Positions 56,035 to 64,000 of a DNA stretch of 64,000 nt are shown one piece after another. The DNA is from Cupriavidus pauculus (lineage in GTDB: Bacteria; Pseudomonadota; Gammaproteobacteria; Burkholderiales; Burkholderiaceae). The notes below the pieces were generated by a model that was given only the letters and a program-made list of their open reading frames with translations, did no database searches and had not been told where the DNA came from. Where the stretch lies: positions 310,001-374,000 of the forward strand of contig NZ_VZOW01000002.1 in the NCBI RefSeq assembly GCF_008801835.1, given 5' to 3'. Position numbers and translations under genes: made by a program. Positions within the stretch are counted from its first letter, which is position 1; each line of letters starts with the position of its first letter.

Positions 56035-57171
56035 ATGCCCACCGCATTTGATCCATCCCGTTCCTTTGCCGACGCGCGTGCGTGGTTACGCACTTTCGTC
56101 CCGATGCCGATTACGGCCAGCCGCCGCGAGCGCATCAAGAGTTGCGTGGGCGCGTTGATCGGACTGTTTCTGACCGAGTGGATCAGTCGCCAGTTTCTGC
56201 AAGGCTTCAACCCGTGGTTCATCGCCCCGATGGGCGCATCGGCGGTATTGCTGTTCGGCGTGCCGGCCAGTCCGCTGGCGCAGCCATGGGCGATCGTCGG
56301 CGGCAATCTGGTGGCCGCGACGGTGGGCGTGGCCTGCGCGCAGTGGATTCCCGACCCCGGACTGGCGGCCGGCGTGGCGGTGGCCGGCGCCATCGCGCTG
56401 ATGTTCCAGTTGCGTTGCGTGCACCCGCCCAGCGGCGCAGTGGCAGTGACCGCGGTGTTTGGCGGCCCGGCCGTGCACGCGCTGGGATTCGGCTTCGTGG
56501 TGATGCCGGTGGCGATCAATTCGATGTTGCTGCTGCTGACCGCGCTGGCGTTCAACAACGTCACCCGCCGCCGCTATCCGCACCGCCCGCCGGAAACCGC
56601 CACGCAACATCACACCAGCGACGCGCCGCCCAGCAAGCGGCTTGGCGTCACGCGGGCCGACCTCGACGCGGTGTTGCAGGCGCGCGGCGAATTCCTCGAT
56701 ATCGAAGAAGATGATCTCGAAGCGATCCTGGTGGCGGCGGAGCTGCGCGCCTATTCGCGCCGCTTTGGCGATGTGCGCTGCGGCGACATCATGTCGCGCG
56801 ACGTGGTGGCGGTGCGTCCCGGCCAGCTCGCCGCCGATGCGGCCGCGCTGCTGACGCGCCATCACATCAAGGCGCTGCCGGTGGTGGATCGTCAGCGCCG
56901 TCTGCTGGGCATCGTCACGCAGAGCGACTTCTTCCGCGCGCATCGCGTCAACTCGCGGCGCGTCAATGGCGCGGTGCGCGACCTGATGACGCGAGCGGTC
57001 GTCACGGCGCGCGCCGACCAGCCGATTGTCGATCTGGCGCAGGCCTTTTCCGATGGCGGCCTGCACCACGTGCCGGTGCTCGACGCCGACAGGCGCGTGG
57101 TCGGCATGGTCACCCAATCGGACCTCGTAGCCGCCCTGCTGCACAACACCGGCGTGGCCACGGCCGACTGA
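56035..57171 (+). CDS. HPP family membrane protein with two CBS domains
   Basis: 378 residues from ATG 56035. The N-terminal HPP domain (about 25-180) has four helices: IKSCVGALIGLFLTEWISRQF, WFIAPMGASAVLLFGVPASPL, LAAGVAVAGAIALMF with CVHPPSGAVAVTAV, and FVVMPVAINSMLLLLTAL. After a His/Pro linker come two CBS domains (about 255-310 and 320-375; CGDIMSRDVVAVRPGQ, VRDLMTRAVVTARADQ), each with the end pattern VGMVTQSDL-type. CBS pairs bind adenosine nucleotides and gate the attached protein. The HPP family has been linked to nitrite transport in plastids; the substrate here is unknown. Confidence 0.9.
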   Translation: MPTAFDPSRSFADARAWLRTFVPMPITASRRERIKSCVGALIGLFLTEWISRQFLQGFNPWFIAPMGASAVLLFGVPASPLAQPWAIVGGNLVAATVGVACAQWIPDPGLAAGVAVAGAIALMFQLRCVHPPSGAVAVTAVFGGPAVHALGFGFVVMPVAINSMLLLLTALAFNNVTRRRYPHRPPETATQHHTSDAPPSKRLGVTRADLDAVLQARGEFLDIEEDDLEAILVAAELRAYSRRFGDVRCGDIMSRDVVAVRPGQLAADAAALLTRHHIKALPVVDRQRRLLGIVTQSDFFRAHRVNSRRVNGAVRDLMTRAVVTARADQPIVDLAQAFSDGGLHHVPVLDADRRVVGMVTQSDLVAALLHNTGVATAD

Positions 57172-57233
57172 CGCAAGGGAAAACCCCAAAGCCCGCTCAT
57201 CGAATTCCGCTATGCTTACGGCGTTCTCGCAAC

Positions 57234-58364
57234 ATGGACGCCGTGGGCCGGCGCACGACGATGAGTTCCGGACAACTGATTGAAAAGCTTGCCGCGGTTT
57301 TTGCATTGATCGTGCTGATCGGCGGATCGCTGCTGGTGCTGGCGCCATTCGCCACCGCGCTGCTGTGGGGCGCGATCCTGGCCTACAGCTCGTGGTACCC
57401 GTATACGGTGCTGACGCGCTGGCTGGGCAATCGGCGCGGCCTGGCGGCGCTGCTCTGCGTGCTGATCGCCACGGTCATCGTGCTGGGCCCGTTCGTCTAT
57501 GCCGGCGCAAGCTTCTCCGCACATATCGACGAGCTGACTGCACTGGTCAACCGCTACGCCGAACGCGGGCTGCCGCAGTTGCCCGAGTGGCTCAGCAGCC
57601 TGCCGTATGTGGGGCCGCAACTGCAATCGGCCTACGATCAGGTGATCCACGCCGATTCCGACATGGTGGCCAACCTGCGCAAGCTGATCGCACCCGTTGG
57701 GCATGCGCTGCTGGGCGCGGGCCTGTCGATCGGCGCCGGGCTGGGCCAGTTGGCGCTGTCGATCGTGCTGGCGTTTTTCTTCTATACCGGCGGCGAGCTG
57801 GCCGTCGACTGGGTGCGCGGCGGCATGCGCCGGGTCGCGGGCGAGCGCGCAGACCACCTGCTGGCGCTGGCCGGGGGCACGGTCAAGGGCGTGGTCTACG
57901 GCGTGCTCGGCACGGCGTTCGTACAGGCCGTGCTGGCGGGCGTTGGCTTCTGGATCGCGGGCGTGCCCGGCGCGGCCATCCTCGGCTTCATCACGTTCTT
58001 CCTGTCGGTGGTGCCGATGGGGCCGCCGCTGGTGTGGATTCCCGCCGCGCTGTGGCTCTATCACGGCGGCGAAACCGCCTGGGCCATCTTCATGGTGGTG
58101 TGGGGCGGCGTGGTGGTAGGCATGGCCGACAACGTGATCAAGCCGCTTCTGATCAGCAAGGGCACCAGCCTGCCGCTGATCTGGATCATGATGGGCGTGC
58201 TTGGCGGCGCACTGGCATTCGGCTTTCTCGGCGTCTTCCTGGGCCCGACCATGCTGGCGGTGGCCTATGCGCTGCTGCGCGACTGGACCGTCGGGTCGCA
58301 GGAACGCCCGGCCGTCACTGCGGTCACACCGGCACCGCCCACGCAGCTGACCCCTGACGCATGA
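57234..58364 (+). CDS. AI-2E family transporter (PerM/YdiK-like)
   Basis: A 376-residue inner-membrane protein with about eight helices. An internal ATG at 57261 could also start it. Family features are the paired N-terminal helices (LAAVFALIVLIGGSLLVLAPF), the region WGAILAYSSWYPYTVLTRWL, GVVYGVLGTAFVQAVLAGVGFWIAGVPGA, FLSVVPMGPPLVWIPAALWLY and DNVIKPLLISKGTSLPLIWIMMGVLGG. The family was named for autoinducer-2 export, but many members are Na+/H+ antiporters or unassigned. It is the first gene before pqiA, 31 bases away, likely in the same transcript. Confidence 0.9.
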   Translation: MDAVGRRTTMSSGQLIEKLAAVFALIVLIGGSLLVLAPFATALLWGAILAYSSWYPYTVLTRWLGNRRGLAALLCVLIATVIVLGPFVYAGASFSAHIDELTALVNRYAERGLPQLPEWLSSLPYVGPQLQSAYDQVIHADSDMVANLRKLIAPVGHALLGAGLSIGAGLGQLALSIVLAFFFYTGGELAVDWVRGGMRRVAGERADHLLALAGGTVKGVVYGVLGTAFVQAVLAGVGFWIAGVPGAAILGFITFFLSVVPMGPPLVWIPAALWLYHGGETAWAIFMVVWGGVVVGMADNVIKPLLISKGTSLPLIWIMMGVLGGALAFGFLGVFLGPTMLAVAYALLRDWTVGSQERPAVTAVTPAPPTQLTPDA

Positions 58365-58395
58365 TCCGCCCCGCGCAACTGCCGACATCCAACGC

Positions 58396-59079
58396 ATGAC
58401 GCAACCGATCGCAACGCCCGGCGACCCGACGCAGGACCTGCACCGGCTGGTGGCGTGCGAGTACTGCGATGCGCTCCATGAGCGCACTGCGCTGGAACCG
58501 GGCGAGCGCGCCGTGTGCGTGCGCTGCGGCGGTGCGCTGTATCGCGAAAGCTCGCGCGCCTACCGTCGCCTGCTGCCGCTGGTGGTGACGGCGCTGATCC
58601 TGTTCCTGATCTCGAATACCTATCCGATCGTCGAGATGGACCTCAAGGGCGTGCGGACCGCGACCACGCTGTGGGGCGCCGTGCAGGCGCTGCATGCCGA
58701 CCACATGACGCTGGTGGCGATGCTCGTGTTCGGCACCACGATCCTGTTTCCGCTCTCCGAGATGCTGATGATGTGTTATCTGCTGGTGCCGATGGCGCGC
58801 CGGCACATGCCGCCCGGGTTCGAGCGCATCGTGCGCGGCATCCGCCAGACCCGGCCGTGGGGCATGATCGAGGTCTTCATGATCGGCGTGCTGGTGACGG
58901 TGGTGAAGCTGTCGACCATGGCGCAGGTGCTGCCCGGCGTCGCGCTGTGGTCATTCGGCGCACTGGTGGTGGTGCTGGCCGCCATGCTGTCGTTCGATCC
59001 GCGCGACCTTTGGCATTACCTCGAACCGGCCGGTGCCGACGAAGTGCCGCCGCAACCGCCGGTGAACCCATCGCCATGA
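58396..59079 (+). CDS. pqiA: PqiA-like inner-membrane protein, first half
   Basis: A 227-residue protein with a zinc-ribbon N-terminus (CEYCDALHERTALEPGERAVCVRCGGAL, two CxxC pairs) and four helices (LLPLVVTALILFLISNTYPIVEM, TLVAMLVFGTTILFPLSEMLMMCYLLV, and further). In E. coli PqiA both halves are one ~420-residue chain; here they are two genes. It is the inner-membrane part of a PqiABC-type lipid transport bridge. The stop overlaps the start of the next gene (ATGA). Confidence 0.9.
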   Translation: MTQPIATPGDPTQDLHRLVACEYCDALHERTALEPGERAVCVRCGGALYRESSRAYRRLLPLVVTALILFLISNTYPIVEMDLKGVRTATTLWGAVQALHADHMTLVAMLVFGTTILFPLSEMLMMCYLLVPMARRHMPPGFERIVRGIRQTRPWGMIEVFMIGVLVTVVKLSTMAQVLPGVALWSFGALVVVLAAMLSFDPRDLWHYLEPAGADEVPPQPPVNPSP

Positions 59080-60029
59080 GCCTGCCGCCACCGGAACCGC
59101 CTCGGCCAGCCGGCGCGTCGCGCAAGTCGCGCGCGGCGCTGGCGCGCGAGCAGTTGGCGCGGTCGCGCCGCCTGGCCGCCGGCGTGGTGGCCGACCTGAC
59201 CGACGACGACGAGGACCAGCCGCTGCCGCAGGTACCCACGGCGGCGTCGCGCGGGCTGCTGTCGTGCCACGCCTGCGACCTCGTCAGCCCGATCGCGCTC
59301 GAAGGCGAGCCGTGTCCGCGCTGCGGCGCAACGCTCCATCATCGCAAGCCCGCCAGCGTGGCGCGCACCTGGGCCTTCCTTCTGGCTGCATATATCCTGT
59401 ACATCCCCGCCAATCTGCTGCCGGTGATGGTGACCGAGTCGATCCTCGGCACGCAGCGCGACACCATCATGTCCGGCGTGATCTATCTGTGGCTGTCCGG
59501 ATCGCATCTGCTGTCCGGGGTGGTGCTGATCGCCAGCATCGTGGTGCCGCTGCTGAAGATGATGATCCTGACGCTGCTGCTGGTCTCGGTGCACTTCGGC
59601 TCCGGCTGGCGGCTGCGCCAGCAGACCCGCCTGTATGGGCTGGTCGAGATCATCGGGCGCTGGTCGATGCTCGATATCTTTGTCGTGGCGCTGCTGGCCT
59701 CGCTGGTGCGGGCCGGTGCGCTGGCCACGATCATCCCCGGCGGCGGGGCGCTGGCCTTTGCCTCGGTGGTGGTGCTGACCATGCTGGCGTCACTGAGCTT
59801 CGACCCGCGCCTGCTGTGGGATTCGCTCGAACGCGCGCGGCCAGGCGACGCCAATCCAGGCGACGCCGCACCAAATCCCGCGCCGAATCCCGCGCCGAAT
59901 GGCGCGACCAGGACTACAGCAAACGTTGCGGCACATACCGCCGCCCATGCCGACACCCGCGCGGACGTGAACATCCACCGTCCGCCGAATCTGCCGAATC
60001 TGCCGGAATCCGACAATGCCCGATCCTGA
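59076..60029 (+). CDS. PqiA-like inner-membrane protein, second half
   Basis: A 317-residue protein with a charged N-terminus, a second zinc ribbon (CHACDLVSPIALEGEPCPRCGATL) and four helices (TWAFLLAAYILYIPANLLPVMV, LSGVVLIASIVVPLLKMMILTLLLVSV, LDIFVVALLASLVRAGALATI). The C-terminal ~60 residues are low complexity with repeats (NPGDANPGDA, NPAPNPAPN, PPNLPNLP). The start overlaps the previous stop and its end overlaps pqiB by 14 bases. With the preceding gene it corresponds to a split PqiA. Confidence 0.88.
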   Translation: MSLPPPEPPRPAGASRKSRAALAREQLARSRRLAAGVVADLTDDDEDQPLPQVPTAASRGLLSCHACDLVSPIALEGEPCPRCGATLHHRKPASVARTWAFLLAAYILYIPANLLPVMVTESILGTQRDTIMSGVIYLWLSGSHLLSGVVLIASIVVPLLKMMILTLLLVSVHFGSGWRLRQQTRLYGLVEIIGRWSMLDIFVVALLASLVRAGALATIIPGGGALAFASVVVLTMLASLSFDPRLLWDSLERARPGDANPGDAAPNPAPNPAPNGATRTTANVAAHTAAHADTRADVNIHRPPNLPNLPESDNARS

Positions 60030-61650
60030 TCTCCCTTCCCCACCCTCCGGCGTGCCGCAACCCACGCGCAAGCGGCGCGCGCGCTGGCTGCCGTCGCTGG
60101 TCTGGCTGATTCCGATCGTCGCGGCCGTGGTCGGCATTTCGCTGCTGATCAACACGCTGGCGTCGCGCGGCCCGGAGATCACCGTCACGTTCAGCACGGC
60201 CGAGGGCCTGACGCCGGGCAAGACCGCCGTGCGCTACAAGGACGTCGATATCGGACTGGTCAAATCGGTACGGCTCGCCTCGGACCGGTCCCATGTCGCG
60301 GCCATTATCGAACTGACCAAGGACGCCGAAAGCTTCGCGGTCAAGGACACGCGCTTCTGGGTGGTGCGGCCGCGCTTTGCCATCAGCGGCGTATCCGGCC
60401 TGGAGACGCTGCTGTCGGGCGCCTACATCGGCGTCGATGCCGGCAAGTCCGCCGAGAGCCGGCGCAGCTTCACCGGACTGGAAGTGCCGCCGGTGGTCAC
60501 CACCGACGCCTCCGGACGGCAGTTCGTGCTGCGCGCGCAGGACCTCGGGTCGCTCGATATCGGCTCGCCGGTCTACTATCGTCGCGTGCAGGTTGGGCAG
60601 GTTGTCGCCTACCAGCTGGAGCCGAACGGGCGCGACATCACGCTGCGCGTGTTCGTCAACAAGCCCTATGACAAGCTGGTCACTGCCGACACGCGCTTCT
60701 GGCACGCCAGCGGCGTCGACCTGAAGCTCGATGCCAGCGGGCTGAAGTTGTCCACGCAGTCGCTGGTGACGGTGCTGCTCGGCGGCGTGGCGTTCCAGGC
60801 GCCGGACAACAGCGACGCACAGGAAGCCGCAGCCGAAAACACGCAATTCCTGCTGGCCGCGGACCAGGGCGAAGCAATGAAGGAACGCGATGAAATTGCG
60901 CCCGCGCTGGCCGTGCTCAACTTCGACCAGTCGGTACGCGGCCTGACGCCGGGTGCTCCGGTCGACTTCCGCGGCGTGATCGTCGGCCAGGTGCGCTCGA
61001 TCGGCATCGAATACCAGCGCGACAAGAAAGCCTTCCGCATGCCGGTGGTGGTGGAGTTATATCCATCGCGCATGGGCTTCCGCGAACGCGACGTGGTGGA
61101 TCAAGCGCGCAAGCACGTCATCGTGCAGGCGCTGGTCAAGCGCGGCATGCGCGCGCAGTTGCGCACCGGCAACCTGCTGACCGGCCAGCTTTACGTGGCG
61201 CTCGACTTCTTCCCGAAGGCGCCGCCGGCCAAGGACATCGACGTCAACGCGCCGATGCCTGAATTCCCGACCACGCCCGGCACATTCGACGAACTGCAGG
61301 CCAAGCTTGGCGATATCGTCAACAAGATCGACAAGGTGCCGTTCGACCAGATCGGTCAGGAAGCCCGCACCGCCATGGTGTCGATGAACAAGATGATCGA
61401 CACCGCCGACAAGCTCGTGGCGCAGCTCAACGGCGACGTGGCGCCGCAGGTGCTGGCCGCGCTGCAGGACGCGCGGCGCACGCTGACGGCGGCCAACGGC
61501 ACGCTGGCGTCCGACGCGCCGCTGCAGCAGGACACGCGGCGCATGCTGCAGGAACTGACGCGCACCGCGGTGTCGCTGCGTGCGCTGACCGATTATCTGG
61601 AGCGGCACCCCGAAGCACTGCTGCGCGGCAAGACGGAGAAGGACAAATGA
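60016..61650 (+). CDS. pqiB: PqiB, MCE-domain lipid transport protein
   Basis: A 544-residue protein anchored by one N-terminal helix (LPSLVWLIPIVAAVVGISLLI). Three MCE domains follow: about 50-150 (ITVTFSTAEGLTPGKTAVRYKDVDIG), 165-270 (QDLGSLDIGSPVYYRRVQVGQ) and 295-410 (VLNFDQSVRGLTPGAPVDFRGVIVGQV). A C-terminal helical coiled segment (KLGDIVNKIDKVPFDQIGQEAR...) forms the periplasm-spanning needle. Such proteins form hexameric tubes carrying lipids between the membranes. It overlaps pqiA2 and pqiC (4 bases, ATGA), so it is tightly coupled. Confidence 0.95.
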   Translation: MPDPDLPSPPSGVPQPTRKRRARWLPSLVWLIPIVAAVVGISLLINTLASRGPEITVTFSTAEGLTPGKTAVRYKDVDIGLVKSVRLASDRSHVAAIIELTKDAESFAVKDTRFWVVRPRFAISGVSGLETLLSGAYIGVDAGKSAESRRSFTGLEVPPVVTTDASGRQFVLRAQDLGSLDIGSPVYYRRVQVGQVVAYQLEPNGRDITLRVFVNKPYDKLVTADTRFWHASGVDLKLDASGLKLSTQSLVTVLLGGVAFQAPDNSDAQEAAAENTQFLLAADQGEAMKERDEIAPALAVLNFDQSVRGLTPGAPVDFRGVIVGQVRSIGIEYQRDKKAFRMPVVVELYPSRMGFRERDVVDQARKHVIVQALVKRGMRAQLRTGNLLTGQLYVALDFFPKAPPAKDIDVNAPMPEFPTTPGTFDELQAKLGDIVNKIDKVPFDQIGQEARTAMVSMNKMIDTADKLVAQLNGDVAPQVLAALQDARRTLTAANGTLASDAPLQQDTRRMLQELTRTAVSLRALTDYLERHPEALLRGKTEKDK

Positions 61651-62291
61651 AACGCACGCTGATGGTTGCTTCGATGGCATTGGCCGCTGCATGGCTGGGC
61701 GGCTGTGCATCGCCCGAACCGCGCTACTACACGCTGGCCAGCGGCGGCGCAGCGCAGGCCGCCACGGCAGGCGCTTCGAGTGGCCCATCGCGCGCCGCGC
61801 CGGCCACGGCCCAGCCGGTCTGGATCGAGGTCGCGCCGGTAAGGGTGCCAGAACGGCTCAATCGCGCGCAGTTTGTGGTGTCCGACGGCGATGCCGGCCA
61901 GATCAGGCTGCTGGACCTGTCGCGCTGGTCCGCGCCGCTGCCCGACGAACTGCGCGATGCGCTGTCGCAGCAATTACAGACGCAGTTGGGCGCGGTGGAT
62001 ACCTACCAGCAAGGTTTGTCCGATGTGGAGCCCGTGTTCCGCGTCACGACCGAAGTGGTCAGGCTTGACGCCAGCATGGGCCAGCGCGCCTCCGCGACCA
62101 TCGTCTGGGCAGTGCGCCGCCTGCCCGATGGCAAGGTGCTGAGCGGCCGCACGGAATCCGATCTGCCGGCGCCGGGCGAGGCCGACGGCTTGGTGAACGC
62201 GTATCGCCAGATCGTGGCGGCGACCGCTGCGGAGATTGCCGGCGGCGTGCAGTCGCTGCGCGTGCAGAGCGGCAACCCGCCGCTGCGCTGA
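61647..62291 (+). CDS. pqiC: PqiC, outer-membrane lipoprotein of the Pqi system
   Basis: A 214-residue lipoprotein with leader MKRTLMVASMALAAAWLGGC (lipobox LGGC, Cys20). The mature part is the ABC-type auxiliary lipoprotein domain: EPRYYTLASGG, PVWIEVAPVRVPERLNRAQFVVSDG, and LSRWSAPLPDELRDALSQQLQTQLG. It binds the tip of the PqiB needle at the outer membrane. Last gene of the operon; it converges with the deoxyribosyltransferase gene, leaving ten bases between the stop codons and no terminator visible. Confidence 0.92.
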   Translation: MKRTLMVASMALAAAWLGGCASPEPRYYTLASGGAAQAATAGASSGPSRAAPATAQPVWIEVAPVRVPERLNRAQFVVSDGDAGQIRLLDLSRWSAPLPDELRDALSQQLQTQLGAVDTYQQGLSDVEPVFRVTTEVVRLDASMGQRASATIVWAVRRLPDGKVLSGRTESDLPAPGEADGLVNAYRQIVAATAAEIAGGVQSLRVQSGNPPLR

Positions 62292-62301
62292 GCGTTCGCG
62301 C

Positions 62302-62853
62302 CTAGTCCTCCGGACCGCCCTGCATTGACGCCTGCGCGCGCCGCGCGATGCGCCGGCGGTCCGCTTCGGCCATCGCGGCAAGACACGCCTCGGCATCGCC
62401 ATGCACCAGCCGCACGCTGCACGCGAGCATCAGGTTGATCGGCAGACCGAAATTCTCGACCACATAGCCGCGCGCATCGCGCGCCTCACCATCGTCGTCG
62501 GTAGAGTCGCGCACGCGCTCGATCAGCGCGCGCGCGTCGGCGGCATAGCCCCACACGGGCTTCTGCAACGCCACGGCAAAGCCGACTTCGAACGCCGTGC
62601 CGCTGTCGGGCTCGCCGGGGCCGCGAAAGTCGTCGAGGTTGGCCATCACGATATCGGCGCGCCGGATCAGCGCGACATTAGCCTCGTAGATCCATTGCGC
62701 GGTGTCGGGGCCGGACAGTCCTTGCGGCGCGGCCTTGTCGAGCGGATACAGCCCTTCGAAGCCATGCCGCGCGCAGAGCGCCTTCAGATGCTCGCCCCAG
62801 GCGAGCGCATCCTTGCGAAATACGTCGAAACCGGCGAGGTAAATGGTCTTCAT
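62302..62853 (-). CDS. Nucleoside 2-deoxyribosyltransferase-like protein
   Basis: 183 residues from ATG 62853 (MKTIYLAGFDVFRKDA). Sequence pattern: YLAGFDVF, ANVALIRRADIVMANLDDFRGPGEPDSGTAFEVGFAVALQKPVWGY. The Glu in GTAFEVGFA is the catalytic nucleophile of the family, and DDFRG binds the base. Lengths and motifs fit enzymes that swap the base on a deoxynucleoside, or salvage hydrolases. No operon partner: the Sel1 gene is 74 bases away on the same strand. Confidence 0.88.
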   Translation of the reverse strand: MKTIYLAGFDVFRKDALAWGEHLKALCARHGFEGLYPLDKAAPQGLSGPDTAQWIYEANVALIRRADIVMANLDDFRGPGEPDSGTAFEVGFAVALQKPVWGYAADARALIERVRDSTDDDGEARDARGYVVENFGLPINLMLACSVRLVHGDAEACLAAMAEADRRRIARRAQASMQGGPED

Positions 62854-62927
62854 GGGCGCCTCCGTGGGGACGGCATGAAGCATACCGCAGGCCTTGCCCG
62901 CTCGCGCCGAATCCGCCTGGCCGAACG

Positions 62928-63782
62928 CTAGGGATTGAGCGCTGGATGCTTGAGCGCGTGCGCGGCCTCGGCCATGTGCTGGCGATAGTTCTCGGCGTCG
63001 GGTGCGAGGCCCAGTTCGCCGTCGCGATACGCCATCGCCAGCGCCTGCGTGGCCGCCGGATGCTCGCGTTCGGCGGCGGCCTGATACCACGCCAGCGCAC
63101 GCGCGTCGTCGCGCGGCACGCCGTCGCCTGCGCGGTAGGCATTGGCCAGCAGGAACATCGCCTGCGCCACCCCGCCTTCGGCAGCTGCCTGCAGCCAGCG
63201 CGCCGCTTCCGCCGGATTGGCGTCACGACCATGGCCGCCGCGATACAGCAGGCCCAGATAGTAGGCGGCGCCGACATCGCCCGCCTGCGCAGCCGGCTGC
63301 AACTGCTGCCATGCCAGCGCAAAATCGGCTTGGCCCGACGCCAGTCCGCCGAGCATCGCGGCCTTGCCAAGCACGAATTGGGCGCGAACGTGGCCGGCTT
63401 CGGCTGCCATGCGCAGCCCGCGCTCGCCTTGCGCTCGCGCGGCGGCGTCGGACTGCGACATCAGCGTTTCTCCCAGTGCAGCGCGCGCCGCCGTCTCGCC
63501 CGCGGCGGCAGCCATGGCAAGCTGGCGCAGCGACGGCGCATCGCCCGTGGAGGCGGCCAGCCGCTGCCATTCGGCGATTTCGATCTGGCGCGCGTCGGAT
63601 TTGTGCCGCCAGAGCGCCGCGCCGGCGACGCCCGCCGCAGCGATCGCCACAGCCAGCGACGCCGCGGCAAACAGCGGATGCATGCGTGGCAGGCGCCGTG
63701 CCGTGCCGCGCACGGCCGGCACGGCGGCGCCGGCCGCGTGGGTGGTGATGGTGGCGCTGGCGCCGGAAACAGTGGCTTGCAT
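62928..63782 (-). CDS. Sel1-repeat protein with membrane anchor
   Basis: A 284-residue protein with one transmembrane helix at about 36-58 (FAAASLAVAIAAAGVAGAALW). Several Sel1/TPR-like repeats follow: GLRMAAEAGHVRAQFVLGKAA, LQPAAQAGDVGAAYYLGLLYRGG, ARWLQAAAEGGVAQAMFLLANAYRAGDGV and ALAWYQAAAEREHPAATQALAMAYRDG. Repeats of this kind bind partner proteins. It is probably co-transcribed with the truncated gene that ends 37 bases upstream of its ATG. Partner unknown. Confidence 0.85.
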   Translation of the reverse strand: MQATVSGASATITTHAAGAAVPAVRGTARRLPRMHPLFAAASLAVAIAAAGVAGAALWRHKSDARQIEIAEWQRLAASTGDAPSLRQLAMAAAAGETAARAALGETLMSQSDAAARAQGERGLRMAAEAGHVRAQFVLGKAAMLGGLASGQADFALAWQQLQPAAQAGDVGAAYYLGLLYRGGHGRDANPAEAARWLQAAAEGGVAQAMFLLANAYRAGDGVPRDDARALAWYQAAAEREHPAATQALAMAYRDGELGLAPDAENYRQHMAEAAHALKHPALNP

Positions 63783-63819
63783 CGTTGCGATCGGGGACGG
63801 AATGGGCGGCCGCGCCGGC

Positions 63820-64000
63820 TTACTGGTTGAGGTCGATTTTGTACTTCGACAGATTCTTGCCGGACCCGTCGTCGGCGGCCAGCAGCGTGACGCCTGCCAC
63901 GCCGCCTGCCACGGCCAGCGCCTGCACGCCCACCGCGGAACTGAACACCACGTCGCCAGCGGTGGCCACTTTGGTGAAGTGCCAGCTGCGCGCGCTGCCG
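63820..64000 (-). CDS. C-terminal end of an unidentified protein, cut by the window edge
   Basis: The minus-strand frame is open from the window edge to a TAA at 63820-63822, about 60 codons. It ends with ...WHFTKVATAGDVVFSS..., a Gly/Ala/Val-rich stretch, then LLAADDGSGKNLSKYKIDLNQ. The hydrophobic repeats look like beta strands of a propeller or sandwich, but I cannot name the family. It is the upstream neighbour of the Sel1-repeat gene. Confidence 0.5.
   Translation of the reverse strand, partial: GSARSWHFTKVATAGDVVFSSAVGVQALAVAGGVAGVTLLAADDGSGKNLSKYKIDLNQ

Noticed and set aside
59840..60010. Short direct repeats that could be a CRISPR or minisatellite
   Set aside because: They encode the NPGDA/NPAPN/PPNLP tail of the second PqiA-like protein; too short and uneven for CRISPR.

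Overview
The window is about 64 kb of very GC-rich chromosome from a betaproteobacterium, most likely Burkholderiales of the Cupriavidus/Ralstonia type. That placement is inferred from the gene content: a pilGHIJ-chpA twitching chemosensory cluster beside a rubredoxin gene and hemL, a CIRCE-controlled groESL operon, dctA with dctBD, and IorAB-type molybdoenzymes. No species can be fixed from the sequence alone. I saw no rRNA, tRNA, CRISPR array, insertion sequence or prophage. It reads as core chromosome with small accessory patches.

Layout, left to right. 1-2.9 kb is a decayed tandem duplication. Two copies of the unit (acetyltransferase 3' end, cytochrome b561, SGHYRPP-motif protein, terminator) have lost different genes. 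Next come inorganic pyrophosphatase (2.9-3.4 kb) and a catabolic run of aldehyde dehydrogenase, small membrane protein, short-chain dehydrogenase and MFS carrier (3.7-7.6 kb). 7.8-17.9 kb, on the minus strand, is the Pil-Chp chemosensory system that controls type IV pili. Rubredoxin, hemL, a DapA-family enzyme and a lemA/TPM-domain operon follow (18.2-23.3 kb). After these come an MFS carrier with a divergent LysR regulator, a phosphoesterase and groESL.

29-43 kb holds a PlpD-like patatin/barrel protein, a hydrolase with a cysteine nucleophile coupled to a MASE1-PAS membrane sensor, and a small winged-helix protein. It also holds an envelope-stress-like module in which an ECF sigma/anti-sigma pair is divergent from a Tat-exported phosphoesterase and a cupredoxin. 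A third SGHY-motif paralogue, an IorA/IorB molybdenum hydroxylase with a dihaem cytochrome c, and a SnoaL-like protein complete the stretch.

43-53 kb contains a MASE1-PAS-GGDEF-EAL cyclic-di-GMP protein broken by a single-base insertion. It is followed by the C4-dicarboxylate system dctA-dctB-dctD, where a near-consensus sigma-54 promoter and two palindromes upstream of dctA match the sigma-54 activator DctD. An excisionase-type HTH fused to a receiver-like domain comes next.

53-64 kb contains a likely arginine-to-proline gene pair with a divergent Lrp/AsnC regulator, an HPP-CBS membrane protein, and an AI-2E-family/PqiA/PqiA/PqiB/PqiC envelope lipid-transport operon. It ends with a deoxyribosyltransferase-like gene, a Sel1-repeat protein and a truncated gene at the edge.

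The best candidate for an undescribed system is the ECF module at 34.8-37.7 kb. The same two-block promoter, GGGAATA, 12 bases, then CCCCGGTA, occurs once on each strand of the divergent intergenic region. This suggests that the sigma factor drives both itself and the exported phosphoesterase/cupredoxin operon.
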